Translations under genes and position numbers: made by a program | In this document: positions 9,801-17,952 of the stretch, in pieces | How the letters are laid out: each line of letters begins with the position of its first letter | Numbering within the stretch: the first letter of the stretch is position 1 | Notes under the pieces: model-generated | Database searches by the model: none | Seen by the model: only the letters and a program-made list of their open reading frames with translations | What the model was told of the DNA's origin: nothing | Assembly (NCBI GenBank): GCA_015232575.1 | Contig: JADFZL010000023.1 | Coordinates: 1-64,000 of the forward strand | Length of the DNA stretch: 64,000 nucleotides | Direction of reading: 5' to 3' | Source of the DNA: Candidatus Rifleibacteriota bacterium | GTDB taxonomy: Bacteria; Muiribacteriota; Ozemobacteria; Ozemobacterales; Ozemobacteraceae

Positions 9801-12193
9801 TTATTTATTCTACCCTTCAGATAACCCTTCAGAAGATTTGAACCAGAGGGTCCCGTTACATCATCAAGAGAGGTTTTTATCATACTTGCGTTGTCCATGT
9901 TGTACATTTCAACTGCACCAAGAAGAACACGCATATTTGCGTAGCAGGCTTTTTCACGAGCCTGTTCTCTTGCTTTCCTGAAATTCGGAACAGCAATTGC
10001 TGCAAGAATTCCAATAATTGAAACAATAATCATTATATTTATAAAATGCGAGGCTGCACCTATAAACAGAAATCTGAATATTGCCACAATAGATGAAAAC
10101 AAAAAGTTAATAAGCCTCAGGAAATGGTCCTTGAAAAAGATGAAAAAGGCAATTGTGGCGCAAAAGGCAAGAAAAATGAAGAATTCCGGATTATTAAAAA
10201 TGTAGTACAGATAATTGTATATTGATAGAAATCCGCGAAAAATGAAAGAATCTCCGGCTGGCTTTGACTGCGACATGTTTCCGGTAAAGTTGAACATTGT
10301 ATATTTTTCAGGAGCAAAAACGGTCCAGGTCGATCTGGTTACCGGAACGTCGACGATTGGTGATACAAAATCGACGTTTCCGCGCCAGGACATGGTTGCT
10401 ACAGGCTGTTTGTAATATACTTTCAATTCAATATTTTCAGTGCTTCCAATGCTTTTGCTCATTGGCAGCGGAATAAGAATCTTTCCATCGCTTTTGCCTT
10501 CTACTGGTACAACATGCCTGCTGTTGATAAAGGCGCTTGAAAAGACAGCTTTTGGGGGAAGTTGAAATGTGAGATATTGTTTGTTATTGTTTCTGATTTT
10601 CATTACCATCAGAGAGTTGCTGGTCTGATTGGTTGTGAAAACAGTTTTTGTATCAATGTGGTCTGCGGATATTGTTTGAAGGGTTAGATCTGCATATTTT
10701 TTGAGATTAATTGAAAGATTTATCGGACGTGCTGAGTGTCTGTATGCAAGCAGCAGCGGTCTTACAGATCTTGATTTCAGGTTGTCTGAAAGTTCTCCGG
10801 TTTCGATTCTGAAAAGTTTTGTTCCTTCAGTTGGAAGGTTTTCGACTGCTTGAACTTCTACGGATGTTAAAGCCTGAATGGCTATTGTTCCAAGTTCTCT
10901 TACTACACCGAGTGGAATGATTTCCGGAATGTCACATAATCCGGTGTCTATTTCAGCTTTGCATTCAAACACTATTGAAATAAGGGCTTTCTCTTCTCGA
11001 GGGGTTGAAAAATCAACTATAATCTTTCTTGTTTTTCCGTCTCTGAGTGTTTCGTGGTTTTCAGCTTTGTCTGCGCTGATAGAGAGTATTTCCATTTCTT
11101 CTGGAATCTGGAATTCGAATCTTGAAACAGGTGCCTTGGAAATCCCGAATTCAAAATCTGTTCTTGCTTGTACAATATTTTCGCCGAGTGATACAAGAGT
11201 TTCAGATTTTGCAAAAACCATTGGTTGTATTGGCGGGCGAACTTTATCCGGATCAAAAATTCGTAATGTTGAAGAAGCGCTTTGCAAAGGAGATTTTGGA
11301 GATACCTCTGTTTGAGTGGTTGTTGGCTGAACCATTACTGGTCTGATTTTTTTTCTCCAGGCAAGGCTTAATGTGCCTTTTCCACCCAGCCAACCAGTGA
11401 ATACTGATCCGGTTTCTTCATCTGCTGATTCATTGATCGAATAGTCTTTGAGGGAGCAATCTTCTATTGCCGGTCTGACACCGGGAAAACTCAAGTTTAT
11501 AAAAGAAACAGGGGTTTTTGGAAATTGTACTTTCATCGAAAACTGGTCATTTTTGTTTTCAATCGGTACAATTATTGAGGCTTTGAGAAGATGAGTGCCT
11601 TTTTCTTTTGTTCCGAGATAATATGTAGTTTCGTTCCAGAGGTTCTGTGTCAGGAAATTGCTCTTGTTTCTGTTAGAAAAAGAACCAGAAGAATTGAGAG
11701 TATCACTGAACTGCAGAGTTCTCTGCTGGGAACCGGCAAGATTTGGAAACAGCCTTGCTTCGTGATTATCGAAAGTTGCAGAAGAAACGAGAATTGAGCC
11801 TGAGAAAATGTCGATGCTTTGCCAGTCATCTCCGAACTTTTCAAAAGAAATTTCACAATCAATAAATGCAAAATTTCCTTCAATTTTTCCATCGGCAATT
11901 GTTTTATTGAACCTTATTTTTACAGGTGATTCTGTTTCGCCGACTTTTGAGGGCTGGTTCAGCTCCTGTTCTTTCATTTTTACCATTTCTTCAAATTTGT
12001 TAAGAGGAAGTACAATCATTTTTCCTGCGTTTTCTGAAAGCAGTTTGCTGAAGTTGTCATAAGGAACCAGCATTCTGACAGCCTCAATGATATTTCCTGT
12101 TCCTGACGCATTAGCTCCTTCAGCTGAAATCAAAGCATTAGAGCTCATGATGAACAGAAAAACAGTTAGAAACGCAAAAAGCAGCTTTTTCAT
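6866..12193 (-). CDS. Giant exported protein: two homologous halves separated by a pilin-like module
   Basis: 1775 residues, with signal peptide MKKLLFAFLTVFLFIMSSN and AGGAGG before the ATG. Residues about 45-640 and 1046-1605 are related beta-rich halves. Shared landmarks include KMIVLPLNKFEE / KYIVLPYDDYSF, GDDWQSIDIFSGS / NDGWKSIACLRES, CDIPEIIPLG / YEIPELIPVL and RSTWTVFAPEKY / LSWVVFLPESYE. Between them lie membrane helices and, near 712-745, a type IV pilin helix (NIMIIVSIIGILAAIAVPNF) followed by a pseudopilin-like segment (KACYANMRVLLGAVEMYNMD). The usual prepilin cleavage Gly and Glu5 are absent (Ala and Asn), so it is probably not cut by prepilin peptidase. Four more helices follow at about 920-1045, and three at the C-terminus. 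Function unknown; an envelope-spanning assembly or sensing protein is a guess. No operon partner overlaps it. Confidence 0.85.
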   Translation of the reverse strand: MKKLLFAFLTVFLFIMSSNALISAEGANASGTGNIIEAVRMLVPYDNFSKLLSENAGKMIVLPLNKFEEMVKMKEQELNQPSKVGETESPVKIRFNKTIADGKIEGNFAFIDCEISFEKFGDDWQSIDIFSGSILVSSATFDNHEARLFPNLAGSQQRTLQFSDTLNSSGSFSNRNKSNFLTQNLWNETTYYLGTKEKGTHLLKASIIVPIENKNDQFSMKVQFPKTPVSFINLSFPGVRPAIEDCSLKDYSINESADEETGSVFTGWLGGKGTLSLAWRKKIRPVMVQPTTTQTEVSPKSPLQSASSTLRIFDPDKVRPPIQPMVFAKSETLVSLGENIVQARTDFEFGISKAPVSRFEFQIPEEMEILSISADKAENHETLRDGKTRKIIVDFSTPREEKALISIVFECKAEIDTGLCDIPEIIPLGVVRELGTIAIQALTSVEVQAVENLPTEGTKLFRIETGELSDNLKSRSVRPLLLAYRHSARPINLSINLKKYADLTLQTISADHIDTKTVFTTNQTSNSLMVMKIRNNNKQYLTFQLPPKAVFSSAFINSRHVVPVEGKSDGKILIPLPMSKSIGSTENIELKVYYKQPVATMSWRGNVDFVSPIVDVPVTRSTWTVFAPEKYTMFNFTGNMSQSKPAGDSFIFRGFLSIYNYLYYIFNNPEFFIFLAFCATIAFFIFFKDHFLRLINFLFSSIVAIFRFLFIGAASHFINIMIIVSIIGILAAIAVPNFRKAREQAREKACYANMRVLLGAVEMYNMDNASMIKTSLDDVTGPSGSNLLKGYLKGRINKPETGCYYTIYNDITQPDGRIFCKLHGTVESDTPNEQDIIAGNAPSFSGQYAAKTAQPENKPGQNTSTGDKFAGGKSRGAQPLEDKLVLTPNYNQLERDLVIADTASSSLASNLTCPTIHFSYVRNELYLIARILSILLGFSAGIFFIGGCHFKSASKFVLSALIIVCLSFIDASFEEIGDFANLGLWIAIIAGIIWKIVQTLSQLDGSDSENSNQNTSGKATAVIILAALLFSGSQPVSAAGTAKEIKVFVPFSELSKALEEDQKYIVLPYDDYSFLKTVSAPQPVVTATAPFSFLLTKAEYHGKEEEKGVRFKGKFRFELMNDGWKSIACLRESVVPFESFLDGKPSSLDLMQNGAEKFYGLVTNATGTHELEVGFFLPFSAKDLFLRRLTLETFPFTINSLTIETLQNGCVGTIDPGLLEIKDSASKTILKAEFPPTELVMIEFFSRSAVHPPEPQQNVAPPVEVTPAAASKTIQIEKEETKISVSENNLFSFEEGFRKGINNYSVSVSGGSGIASFDLMIPQKITVRNVEGKHVENWRCDEEPGKKMLRLKIDLNSRIKGQFDFTVEFDEAFSEFSEGEYEIPELIPVLADRALGMLGIGSIKNFNLSVVGGDALKGYNPIDVSEFIKNLKSPHPDKIPLAFKFIRHPNSLKIGLSRPKDIEVQTALVDSEEAVTYVSEDGYIIYNVAFELRNNSEQFLKLEMPVFKGIKSELWSCEVAGQPVKAGADSESGLVHIPIIKSPIINEEPKPFPVDIVFTAKLSSPIQPMSMLPLGLPRVHLPVSKLSWVVFLPESYELMRGNGNVDISLQRPSLEIIEGKKQFPGISPALINPSLQANEFNQENRIFGMYGLLPVKFLLPSSSYWTFFTMSQIEPDKPAPYFEGMLISPKKGKGLYFNYLMIILGCIAGFAALSLIRMRKAWLSITVLTVLSCILATAVLMKIYQADHSFGKGFLMIFIGGLLYFLFSYSDRKNA

Positions 12194-12313
12194 GTTACTT
12201 CCTCCTGAAAATAATACTTCCTAAAATTCAATTCAAATCAATATAAAATAAATAAGATAAAGTTTCAATTAATCATTTCATTGCAGAGTAAATAAAAAAC
12301 ATTTGTCAGATAA

Positions 12314-12344
12314 AGCAGAGGCGACCTTTTGGGTCGCCTCTGCT
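12314..12344 (-). terminator. Rho-independent terminator of the POT transporter gene
   Basis: A 13-bp perfect stem, AGCAGAGGCGACC / GGTCGCCTCTGCT, encloses a 5-nt loop. It lies 14 nt after the transporter stop and is followed by TTTATC on the minus strand. Confidence 0.8.
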
Positions 12345-12357
12345 AACTGTACTGGTG

Positions 12358-14040
12358 TCAGTTTACACCGTGCATCATTTTAATTAGTTTTTTGTATAAA
12401 ACAAGCAGTATGACGGCTGACAAGCCTGACATGAAAACGAAAATAACGAAGAAATCAAACAGGTTTGTTATCTGATATCCGATAAGGCTTGGATACTGAT
12501 GGGACAAGCCCATTTCGGCAAGTGCTTTTATCTGTTCGGCGGTGGCGGTAAGTTTTCCGGCAAGTATGCCTTCAAGGTCTATTTTGCTTGCAAGCGCCTG
12601 TTTGAATTCAAGTGGTCCGGGTGGATAGAGTGCGCTGAGCGTTCCGGCAAATTTATTTGCGGCAGCACTTGAAAGAAACCATGTTCCCATAAGCAGCGAT
12701 GCAAATTTTGGTGGTGCAAGCTTGGAAACCATTGAAAGACCTATTGGTGAAAGTGACAATTCGCCAAACGTTTGAACAAGGTAAAGGCTCAAAAGCCACA
12801 TTATATTTACTTTTGCTCCGGGCCCGATTCCTCTAACCCCGATTGCGATTATGACATAAGATATGGAAAGCAGAAGAAGTCCAAAAGCCATCTTTAGAGG
12901 TGACGAAGGCTCCATGCCGCGGCGGTTCAACCAACCCCATAAGAGTGTGAACAGCGGAGCAAAAATAATGATCGCAATTGGGTTGATAGACTGAAAGTAG
13001 CTTGCCGGAATTTCTTTTCCGAATATTACGCGGTTTGTCTGTTCATCGGCGAAGTATGTAAGTGAAGCGCCTGCCTGCTCAAATGCTGACCAGAAAAAGA
13101 TAACGAAAAAGGCAAGTATGAAGATTACCCAGATTCGTTCCTTTTCTTCTCCAGTCAGGCCCTTGTCGGTAATTATCATTCCTGGTACAACAAGCATTGC
13201 TGAAAAGATAAATGAACCTACGAGATCACTCTGCAGGACAAATTTGAATATCGCAAAAAGAACGAGCAGGATGACTCCCCACATTCCCATCTGAGCAGTT
13301 GTCATAGCGGTACTTGCATCCTGAGCAGATGCTTCAGGTGATTTTACTGGTGGCATTCCAACTGGTTGTCCTTCAGGAGTGACTAGGAAGCGGTCTTTAA
13401 AAATCATGAAGGAAATAAGGCTTGCGACCATGCCGATTCCGGCTGCAAGGAAGCCAAATTTGAAGTCTGCCGGATTTCCGGTGTCACCAAGGGTTCCGCA
13501 GACTAGCGGAGAGAAGAGTGCTCCGAGGTTGATTCCCATGTAGAAGATTGTAAAAGCAGAGTCTACTCGCTTGTCGCCTGCCGGATAAAGCTGTCCGACC
13601 ATTGTTGAGATGTTTGGTTTGAAGAAACCATTTCCAAGAATAAGCATTACAAGGCCGACATAAAACATGTATGAAGCAGCAGCTGGAATAGCTGACACGG
13701 CTGTTGCCGCAGCTTCTGCACCTGCTGGAACTGAAGGTATCATAAAGCCACTTCCAAAGAGCAGGAATTGGCCGAGAGCCATCATAATGCTTCCAATGAT
13801 GATTGAACGGCGATTGCCAAAATAGCGGTCAGAAAGATATCCGCCAAGAAGGGGCGTTAAATAAACCAGCCCTGTATAACTTCCATAAATATTTGATGCA
13901 AAAGACTTGTCGAATAACAATGCCTTGACCATGAACAGAACGAGAATAGCTCTCATTCCATAGTAGCTGAAACGTTCCCACATTTCCACTGTAAAGAGCA
14001 GGTACAATCCTTTCGGATGTCCTTCGTTATTGTTGCTCAT
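12358..14040 (-). CDS. Proton-dependent oligopeptide transporter (POT/PTR2 family)
   Basis: 560 residues with about 14 membrane segments. It imports di- and tripeptides with protons across the cytoplasmic membrane. The hallmark EMWERFSYYGMR (ExxERFxYYG) is near residue 20, and the conserved GNGFFKPNISTMVGQLY is in the second third of the N-domain. GGYLSDRYFGNRRSI is the loop 2-3 motif of the major facilitator superfamily. GGAGGA precedes the ATG. Length fits bacterial POT proteins with the two extra helices between the bundles. Monocistronic, ended by a strong hairpin. Peptide import fits the number of secreted peptidases encoded nearby. Confidence 0.93.
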   Translation of the reverse strand: MSNNNEGHPKGLYLLFTVEMWERFSYYGMRAILVLFMVKALLFDKSFASNIYGSYTGLVYLTPLLGGYLSDRYFGNRRSIIIGSIMMALGQFLLFGSGFMIPSVPAGAEAAATAVSAIPAAASYMFYVGLVMLILGNGFFKPNISTMVGQLYPAGDKRVDSAFTIFYMGINLGALFSPLVCGTLGDTGNPADFKFGFLAAGIGMVASLISFMIFKDRFLVTPEGQPVGMPPVKSPEASAQDASTAMTTAQMGMWGVILLVLFAIFKFVLQSDLVGSFIFSAMLVVPGMIITDKGLTGEEKERIWVIFILAFFVIFFWSAFEQAGASLTYFADEQTNRVIFGKEIPASYFQSINPIAIIIFAPLFTLLWGWLNRRGMEPSSPLKMAFGLLLLSISYVIIAIGVRGIGPGAKVNIMWLLSLYLVQTFGELSLSPIGLSMVSKLAPPKFASLLMGTWFLSSAAANKFAGTLSALYPPGPLEFKQALASKIDLEGILAGKLTATAEQIKALAEMGLSHQYPSLIGYQITNLFDFFVIFVFMSGLSAVILLVLYKKLIKMMHGVN

Positions 14041-14214
14041 TCATTCCTCCAGGATATATAAAATTTGTCTAAAATCATAAGCACGGAATTATATCACACA
14101 TTTTCAGTTTTTGATAATATTTGACGCATAGTACTGCAAATATTAAATAAATTCTCAAATCTGGTCGATGAAAGAAGGTGTATTATTTTTCGATTTTCTG
14201 AAAGGGGGAACTTC

Positions 14215-14328
14215 ATGTTCATTTTCATGGTAAGTGGATTGATTTTGATGTTTCTCGTGGTTATTACTGAGCCGGAAAAGTGGCCTTCAAGGCTTACTGA
14301 ATTCCTAAAAAGCCAGAAGATCGGGTAA
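14215..14328 (+). CDS. Small single-helix membrane protein (37 aa)
   Basis: A strong ribosome-binding site, AAAGGGGG, lies 7 nt before the ATG. The product is one hydrophobic helix (MFIFMVSGLILMFLVVI) followed by an amphipathic, basic tail (EPEKWPSRLTEFLKSQK). It lies 42 nt upstream of the comB-like gene in the same direction and may be translated from the same message. Function unknown; small membrane regulators have this shape. No homologue recognised. Confidence 0.55.
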   Translation: MFIFMVSGLILMFLVVITEPEKWPSRLTEFLKSQKIG

Positions 14329-14370
14329 CGGGTATTTCTGAACTGTTTCCAGGAAAGGATAATTCAGAAG

Positions 14371-15126
14371 ATGAATATAGACGTAGCTTTTACCCCCTTT
14401 GAAGTGCAGGGAGTTTCAAAAAAAGTCTGTCTTGTAGTTGACGTGATGCGTGCAACTTCAACGTTGACTATACTTATGTCAAAAAAGCCTGCTGAAGTTA
14501 TCCTTTCTCCGACCGTTCAGAAAGCCGTATCTTATGCATCAAAACAGACTGCACACCCGGTGTTGTGCGGGGAAAGAGCCGGAACGGCACCTGTAGGATT
14601 TGACCATGGAATTAGCCCAAGAGAATATTTAGATCTTGATTTATCAGGCAAAAGCATAATATTTACTTCCGGAAATTGTGCAAGAGCAGTAATGGATGTT
14701 GCCATTGCTCCGCATGTTCTGCTCGGGAGTTTTTTAAATGCTGAAGCTGTTGTACAAATGGCATATCAGCTATCAATAAGAGATTCACTTGACATATTGG
14801 TCGTCTGTTCGGGTGTTGAAGAGAGATTCGCTCTTGATGATGCATATTGTGCCGGCTATATTATTTCACTTCTTGCCGGATCAATACCTTGTTCAGAAGA
14901 ATTTTCACTCGGTGATGGCGGACAGGCAGCACTTGGAATCTATGGTTATTACCGAGACCCGGCAAAAGTTATGAGAGAATGCCTCTCTGGTCGTTACCTT
15001 GCCGAAAGCGGATATTCAGATGATGTGGAATATCTTCTTCAGAAAAGTTTGTACAAAACAGTACCTATGCTTCTGAACAAAAACTTCGACGATGAAAACG
15101 ACGCTTATTTCACTATTCTAACCTAA
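14371..15126 (+). CDS. comB: 2-phosphosulfolactate phosphatase family protein
   Basis: 251 residues of the ComB family, which hydrolyses 2-phosphosulfolactate to sulfolactate in coenzyme M or sulfolactate biosynthesis. Visible family features are VVDVMRATSTL near residue 25, the GERAGTAPVGFDHGISPREY region, IIFTSGNCARAV, and LVVCSGVEERFALDDAYCAGYII with the conserved acidic residues. In most ComB proteins the segment after GER reads GFDxGNSP; here it is GFDHGISP. Many bacteria without coenzyme M carry comB, so the physiological substrate is uncertain. The TAA stop coincides with the first bases of repeat element A. Confidence 0.85.
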   Translation: MNIDVAFTPFEVQGVSKKVCLVVDVMRATSTLTILMSKKPAEVILSPTVQKAVSYASKQTAHPVLCGERAGTAPVGFDHGISPREYLDLDLSGKSIIFTSGNCARAVMDVAIAPHVLLGSFLNAEAVVQMAYQLSIRDSLDILVVCSGVEERFALDDAYCAGYIISLLAGSIPCSEEFSLGDGGQAALGIYGYYRDPAKVMRECLSGRYLAESGYSDDVEYLLQKSLYKTVPMLLNKNFDDENDAYFTILT

Positions 15127-15284
15127 GTACAGCAAATCTAAATAAAGTGGTCATTAAACAATATCATTTCGACCAAAGTGAGAAATCTCGCATTTATGAG
15201 ATCTCTCACATTCGTTCGAGATGACAGCCCACCACAAAGTTAACATGCAAATTTGCCCCCTTATTTAAGATTTTGCATACTAAG
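15123..15284. repeat. Dispersed inverted-repeat element A, copy 2
   Basis: About 160 bp. The left end is CTAAGTACAGCAAATCTAAA and the right end, inverted, is TTATTTAAGATTTTGCATAC. The interior is a hairpin of TCATTTCGACCAAAG...GAGATCTCTCAC. The stop codon of the upstream comB-like gene is formed by the first bases of the element. Confidence 0.8.
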
Positions 15285-15324
15285 AAGATATCAGAAGTTA
15301 ATTGCATCCTGACAAAAATACAAA

Positions 15325-15355
15325 CACCGTGAAAGGTATGTCATTTTTCACGGTG
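15325..15355 (-). terminator. Terminator-like hairpin downstream of the EF-hand gene
   Basis: CACCGTGAAA pairs perfectly with TTTCACGGTG across an 11-nt loop. On the minus strand it is followed by TTTGTATTTTTG, consistent with ending the 15467-16681 transcript. Confidence 0.6.
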
Positions 15356-15466
15356 CTATATGGTGGTGGTCCTCAGTCGACCTGATCAATGTTTCTGAAA
15401 AACTGACACTGCTGGTATTTTCACATGATCGATCGCCCATTTTTTATGTAGTGTCGAAAAATCAGA

Positions 15467-16681
15467 TCATACTGTAAAGCTGTTTCCTAATTCGCCAAAT
15501 ATGCTGTTATTATTCATACTGAATCTGCTGTATGATTCCATCATAAGCTTTGCAAGCATACGATTGTTGTTTCCTGAACTGTTTCCTGAACTGTTGCCTG
15601 ATGAATTATTTGTTCCTGATTCCTGAGCATTTGCAGAATTAACTGAGCTTGCCTGCTGGAAGAATGGACGGGAGGATGTGTTGATTTTTCCGCCCGCAAA
15701 TTTTTCCAGCTCACTGACAGAAAGTGAGCCATTTTCATCAGAATCCACTTCTGAAAAGGATTTAATTAAGTCAGTAAGTTTCTGCGGAATCGTTTCTCCG
15801 TTTTCTTCAAGATATTTCTGAAGAATTTCCAGATCATCCTCAGTTACTCCACTGGTTTCAGTTTCGGCCGAAACACCGGAGGCCTGTTTACCTATACCTC
15901 CGGGAGGCGGTCCTGATGGGCGCCCGCCTTGAGGACGTCCACCTCTGCCAGCTGATTGTTCCCCGAATATTGAAGAAAGAGATATTCCCTTGCCCTCAGC
16001 ATAAACCTTCAGCTCATCTTCAGCAATTGATCCATCTTCGTCTGTATCTATGTCCGAAAATGAACTGATCAAGTCTGTAAGTTCCTGCGGAACTTCACTT
16101 CCACTTTCTTCAATTGAAGCTTTCAGGGAAGTCAAATCACTTGCGCTTACACCGCTGGTTTGGCCGCTTCCTGCGATCCCTGATGTCATTCCTCTCATTC
16201 CTCCGGGGGGAGGACCCTGAGGAGGACGACCGCCTCTTCCGCCAGGGCTTGCTCCAAATATGGAAGAAAGGCTTATTCCCTTGTTTTCTAAATAGGATTT
16301 GAATTCATTTTTGCCTATAGAACCATCCTGATCAGTATCGACATCAGAAAACTCATCAATCAAGTCGGAAAGTTCCTGAGGGACTTCAGCCCCATTCTCC
16401 TCCATGGCAGTTTTCAAGGAAATCAAATCTTCCTTGTTCAGTGTTTTCTTTGCACTGGTTTGACTTCCCGCACTGGTGGCTTCAGATGGTGCACTGACAC
16501 CTGACGGAGCATTATTGCCTGAGATCATTGCAACCAATGCTTCGGCTGCAGCATTTCCCTGCGGTTTCTGCGTAGACGGATCTTTTTGAATATTAAAACC
16601 TGAGTGGTTCTGGTTGTTACTTAGCCTTTTCTGGTATAACTGCCAGAGTTCACTCGATGATGACAGGCCATTAACGTTCAT
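15467..16681 (-). CDS. Triple EF-hand calcium-binding protein with Gly/Pro-rich linkers
   Basis: 404 residues; AAAAGGAGG precedes the ATG. Three repeat units of about 100 residues each contain a helical stretch (SLKTAMEENGAEVPQELSDL and relatives) and one canonical EF-hand loop: DVDTDQDGSIGKNE, DIDTDEDGSIAEDE and EVDSDENGSLSVSE. All have Asp/Asn/Ser ligands at positions 1, 3 and 5 and Glu at 12. Linkers are rich in GGRGGRPP-type sequence, and the C-terminus is Asn/Ser-rich. There is no signal peptide, so it is cytoplasmic or exported by another route. Similar repeat EF-hand proteins occur in proteobacteria without known function. It may buffer or sense calcium. Confidence 0.8.
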   Translation of the reverse strand: MNVNGLSSSSELWQLYQKRLSNNQNHSGFNIQKDPSTQKPQGNAAAEALVAMISGNNAPSGVSAPSEATSAGSQTSAKKTLNKEDLISLKTAMEENGAEVPQELSDLIDEFSDVDTDQDGSIGKNEFKSYLENKGISLSSIFGASPGGRGGRPPQGPPPGGMRGMTSGIAGSGQTSGVSASDLTSLKASIEESGSEVPQELTDLISSFSDIDTDEDGSIAEDELKVYAEGKGISLSSIFGEQSAGRGGRPQGGRPSGPPPGGIGKQASGVSAETETSGVTEDDLEILQKYLEENGETIPQKLTDLIKSFSEVDSDENGSLSVSELEKFAGGKINTSSRPFFQQASSVNSANAQESGTNNSSGNSSGNSSGNNNRMLAKLMMESYSRFSMNNNSIFGELGNSFTV

Positions 16682-16813
16682 AGAACCTCCTTTTTAGATG
16701 ATATTCTGCGAGAACCCCACCAAAATATCTTCAACATTCGAGCACATATAAAAGAATGCTCATATTATAATTATCGTCCTGTTTACGATTACTTTCAAGT
16801 TAAGTATTGTAAG

Positions 16814-17899
16814 CTATGAAGTTGTTTCAGTTTCTGGCAGGCAGAAAAAGAAGGTTGCGCCTGCGTTGATTGTTCCTTCAGCCCAGATTTTACCGCCGTG
16901 TTTTTGAATTATTCTTCTTGAAATAAAGAGCCCCAGACCGTTTCCATCGAAGTCAGTTGCAGCATGGAGTCGCTGAAAAACAGAGAACATTTTATCATAA
17001 AAATTCATATCAAATCCTGCGCCATTGTCTTTGACAAAATAGACTTTGCCATTATTGTCTTCTTTGAATCCCACCTGAATTATCCGCTTTTCTTTTTTGG
17101 CAGTAAACTTCCAGGCGTTGCTCAGCAGATTTGTCATAAGAACTTTCAGAAGTTCTGAATCACCGTTTACATTCATTTCCGGAAAAATATCGATTTCGAA
17201 TCTTCCATTTTCAGTGTTTTCCTTGAGAACATTGCATATTTCTTCAGCCATTTTGCTTAAACTGAACACTGAGCGATTAAGTTCAGATGAAGATATAAAT
17301 GAAAATCTCAATAGATTGCCTATTAAATTTTCCATGTGAGTACAACCTGATGATACTTTCAATAAATTTGATTTTTCAGTTTCATCAAGTTTCTCTTTAC
17401 AATCTTCAACCACCATCTGTGAGAATGTTTTAATTCTTCGTAGTGGTGCCCGTAAATCGTGAGATACCGCAAAGCAGAACCACTCCAGTTCTTTGTTTTT
17501 TGCTTCAAGTTCACGGCGTGTCATTTGAAGTTCGATGTGATTCTTAACACGCATCTTTAAAATGTCAGCGTTAATGGGCTTGTTTATATAGTCTATCGCT
17601 CCGGTTTCAAGACCGCGTGTCTCATTAATGGCTTCGTCCAGCGCTGTTACAAATATAACTGGAATAGATTTTGTAACTTTGTTCTGTTTCAGAATTGTGC
17701 AGACTTCAAACCCATTCATTCCCGGCATTACAACATCTAAAATAATTAAATCGGGGTGATCTTGTACAGCGATGTCAATGCCTTTCTGGCCATTGGTGGC
17801 AAAGACAATTTCATAGTCGTTTTTAAGCAGTTCAGCCATTATCTGGATATTTGATGGTGAGTCATCGATTATAAGAATTCTTGATTTCAGTTTTATCAT
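16814..17899 (-). CDS. Receiver domain fused to histidine kinase
   Basis: 361 residues from the ATG at 17899, which has GAGG 8 nt upstream; a longer start at 17938 lacks this. The N-terminal receiver domain (about 5-120) has IIDDSPSN, phospho-acceptor Asp in LIILDVVMPGMNG and Lys in YINKPIN. After a short coiled coil comes a HisKA dimerisation helix with AVSHDLRAPLRRI (His as acceptor). A HATPase domain follows with NLLSNAWKFT (N box), VKDNGAGFD (G1) and DGNGLGLFISRRII (G2). There are no membrane segments. It is the last gene of a four-gene operon with a hybrid kinase, a YfiR-like protein and a TonB receptor. It could receive phosphate from the hybrid kinase's Hpt domain; this is inferred from neighbourhood. 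Confidence 0.88.
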   Translation of the reverse strand: MIKLKSRILIIDDSPSNIQIMAELLKNDYEIVFATNGQKGIDIAVQDHPDLIILDVVMPGMNGFEVCTILKQNKVTKSIPVIFVTALDEAINETRGLETGAIDYINKPINADILKMRVKNHIELQMTRRELEAKNKELEWFCFAVSHDLRAPLRRIKTFSQMVVEDCKEKLDETEKSNLLKVSSGCTHMENLIGNLLRFSFISSSELNRSVFSLSKMAEEICNVLKENTENGRFEIDIFPEMNVNGDSELLKVLMTNLLSNAWKFTAKKEKRIIQVGFKEDNNGKVYFVKDNGAGFDMNFYDKMFSVFQRLHAATDFDGNGLGLFISRRIIQKHGGKIWAEGTINAGATFFFCLPETETTS

Positions 17900-17952
17900 A
17901 AATTTTTCCTCATTTCCTGCTGAATCGTTTTGTACCAAATAATCTCTGGAAT

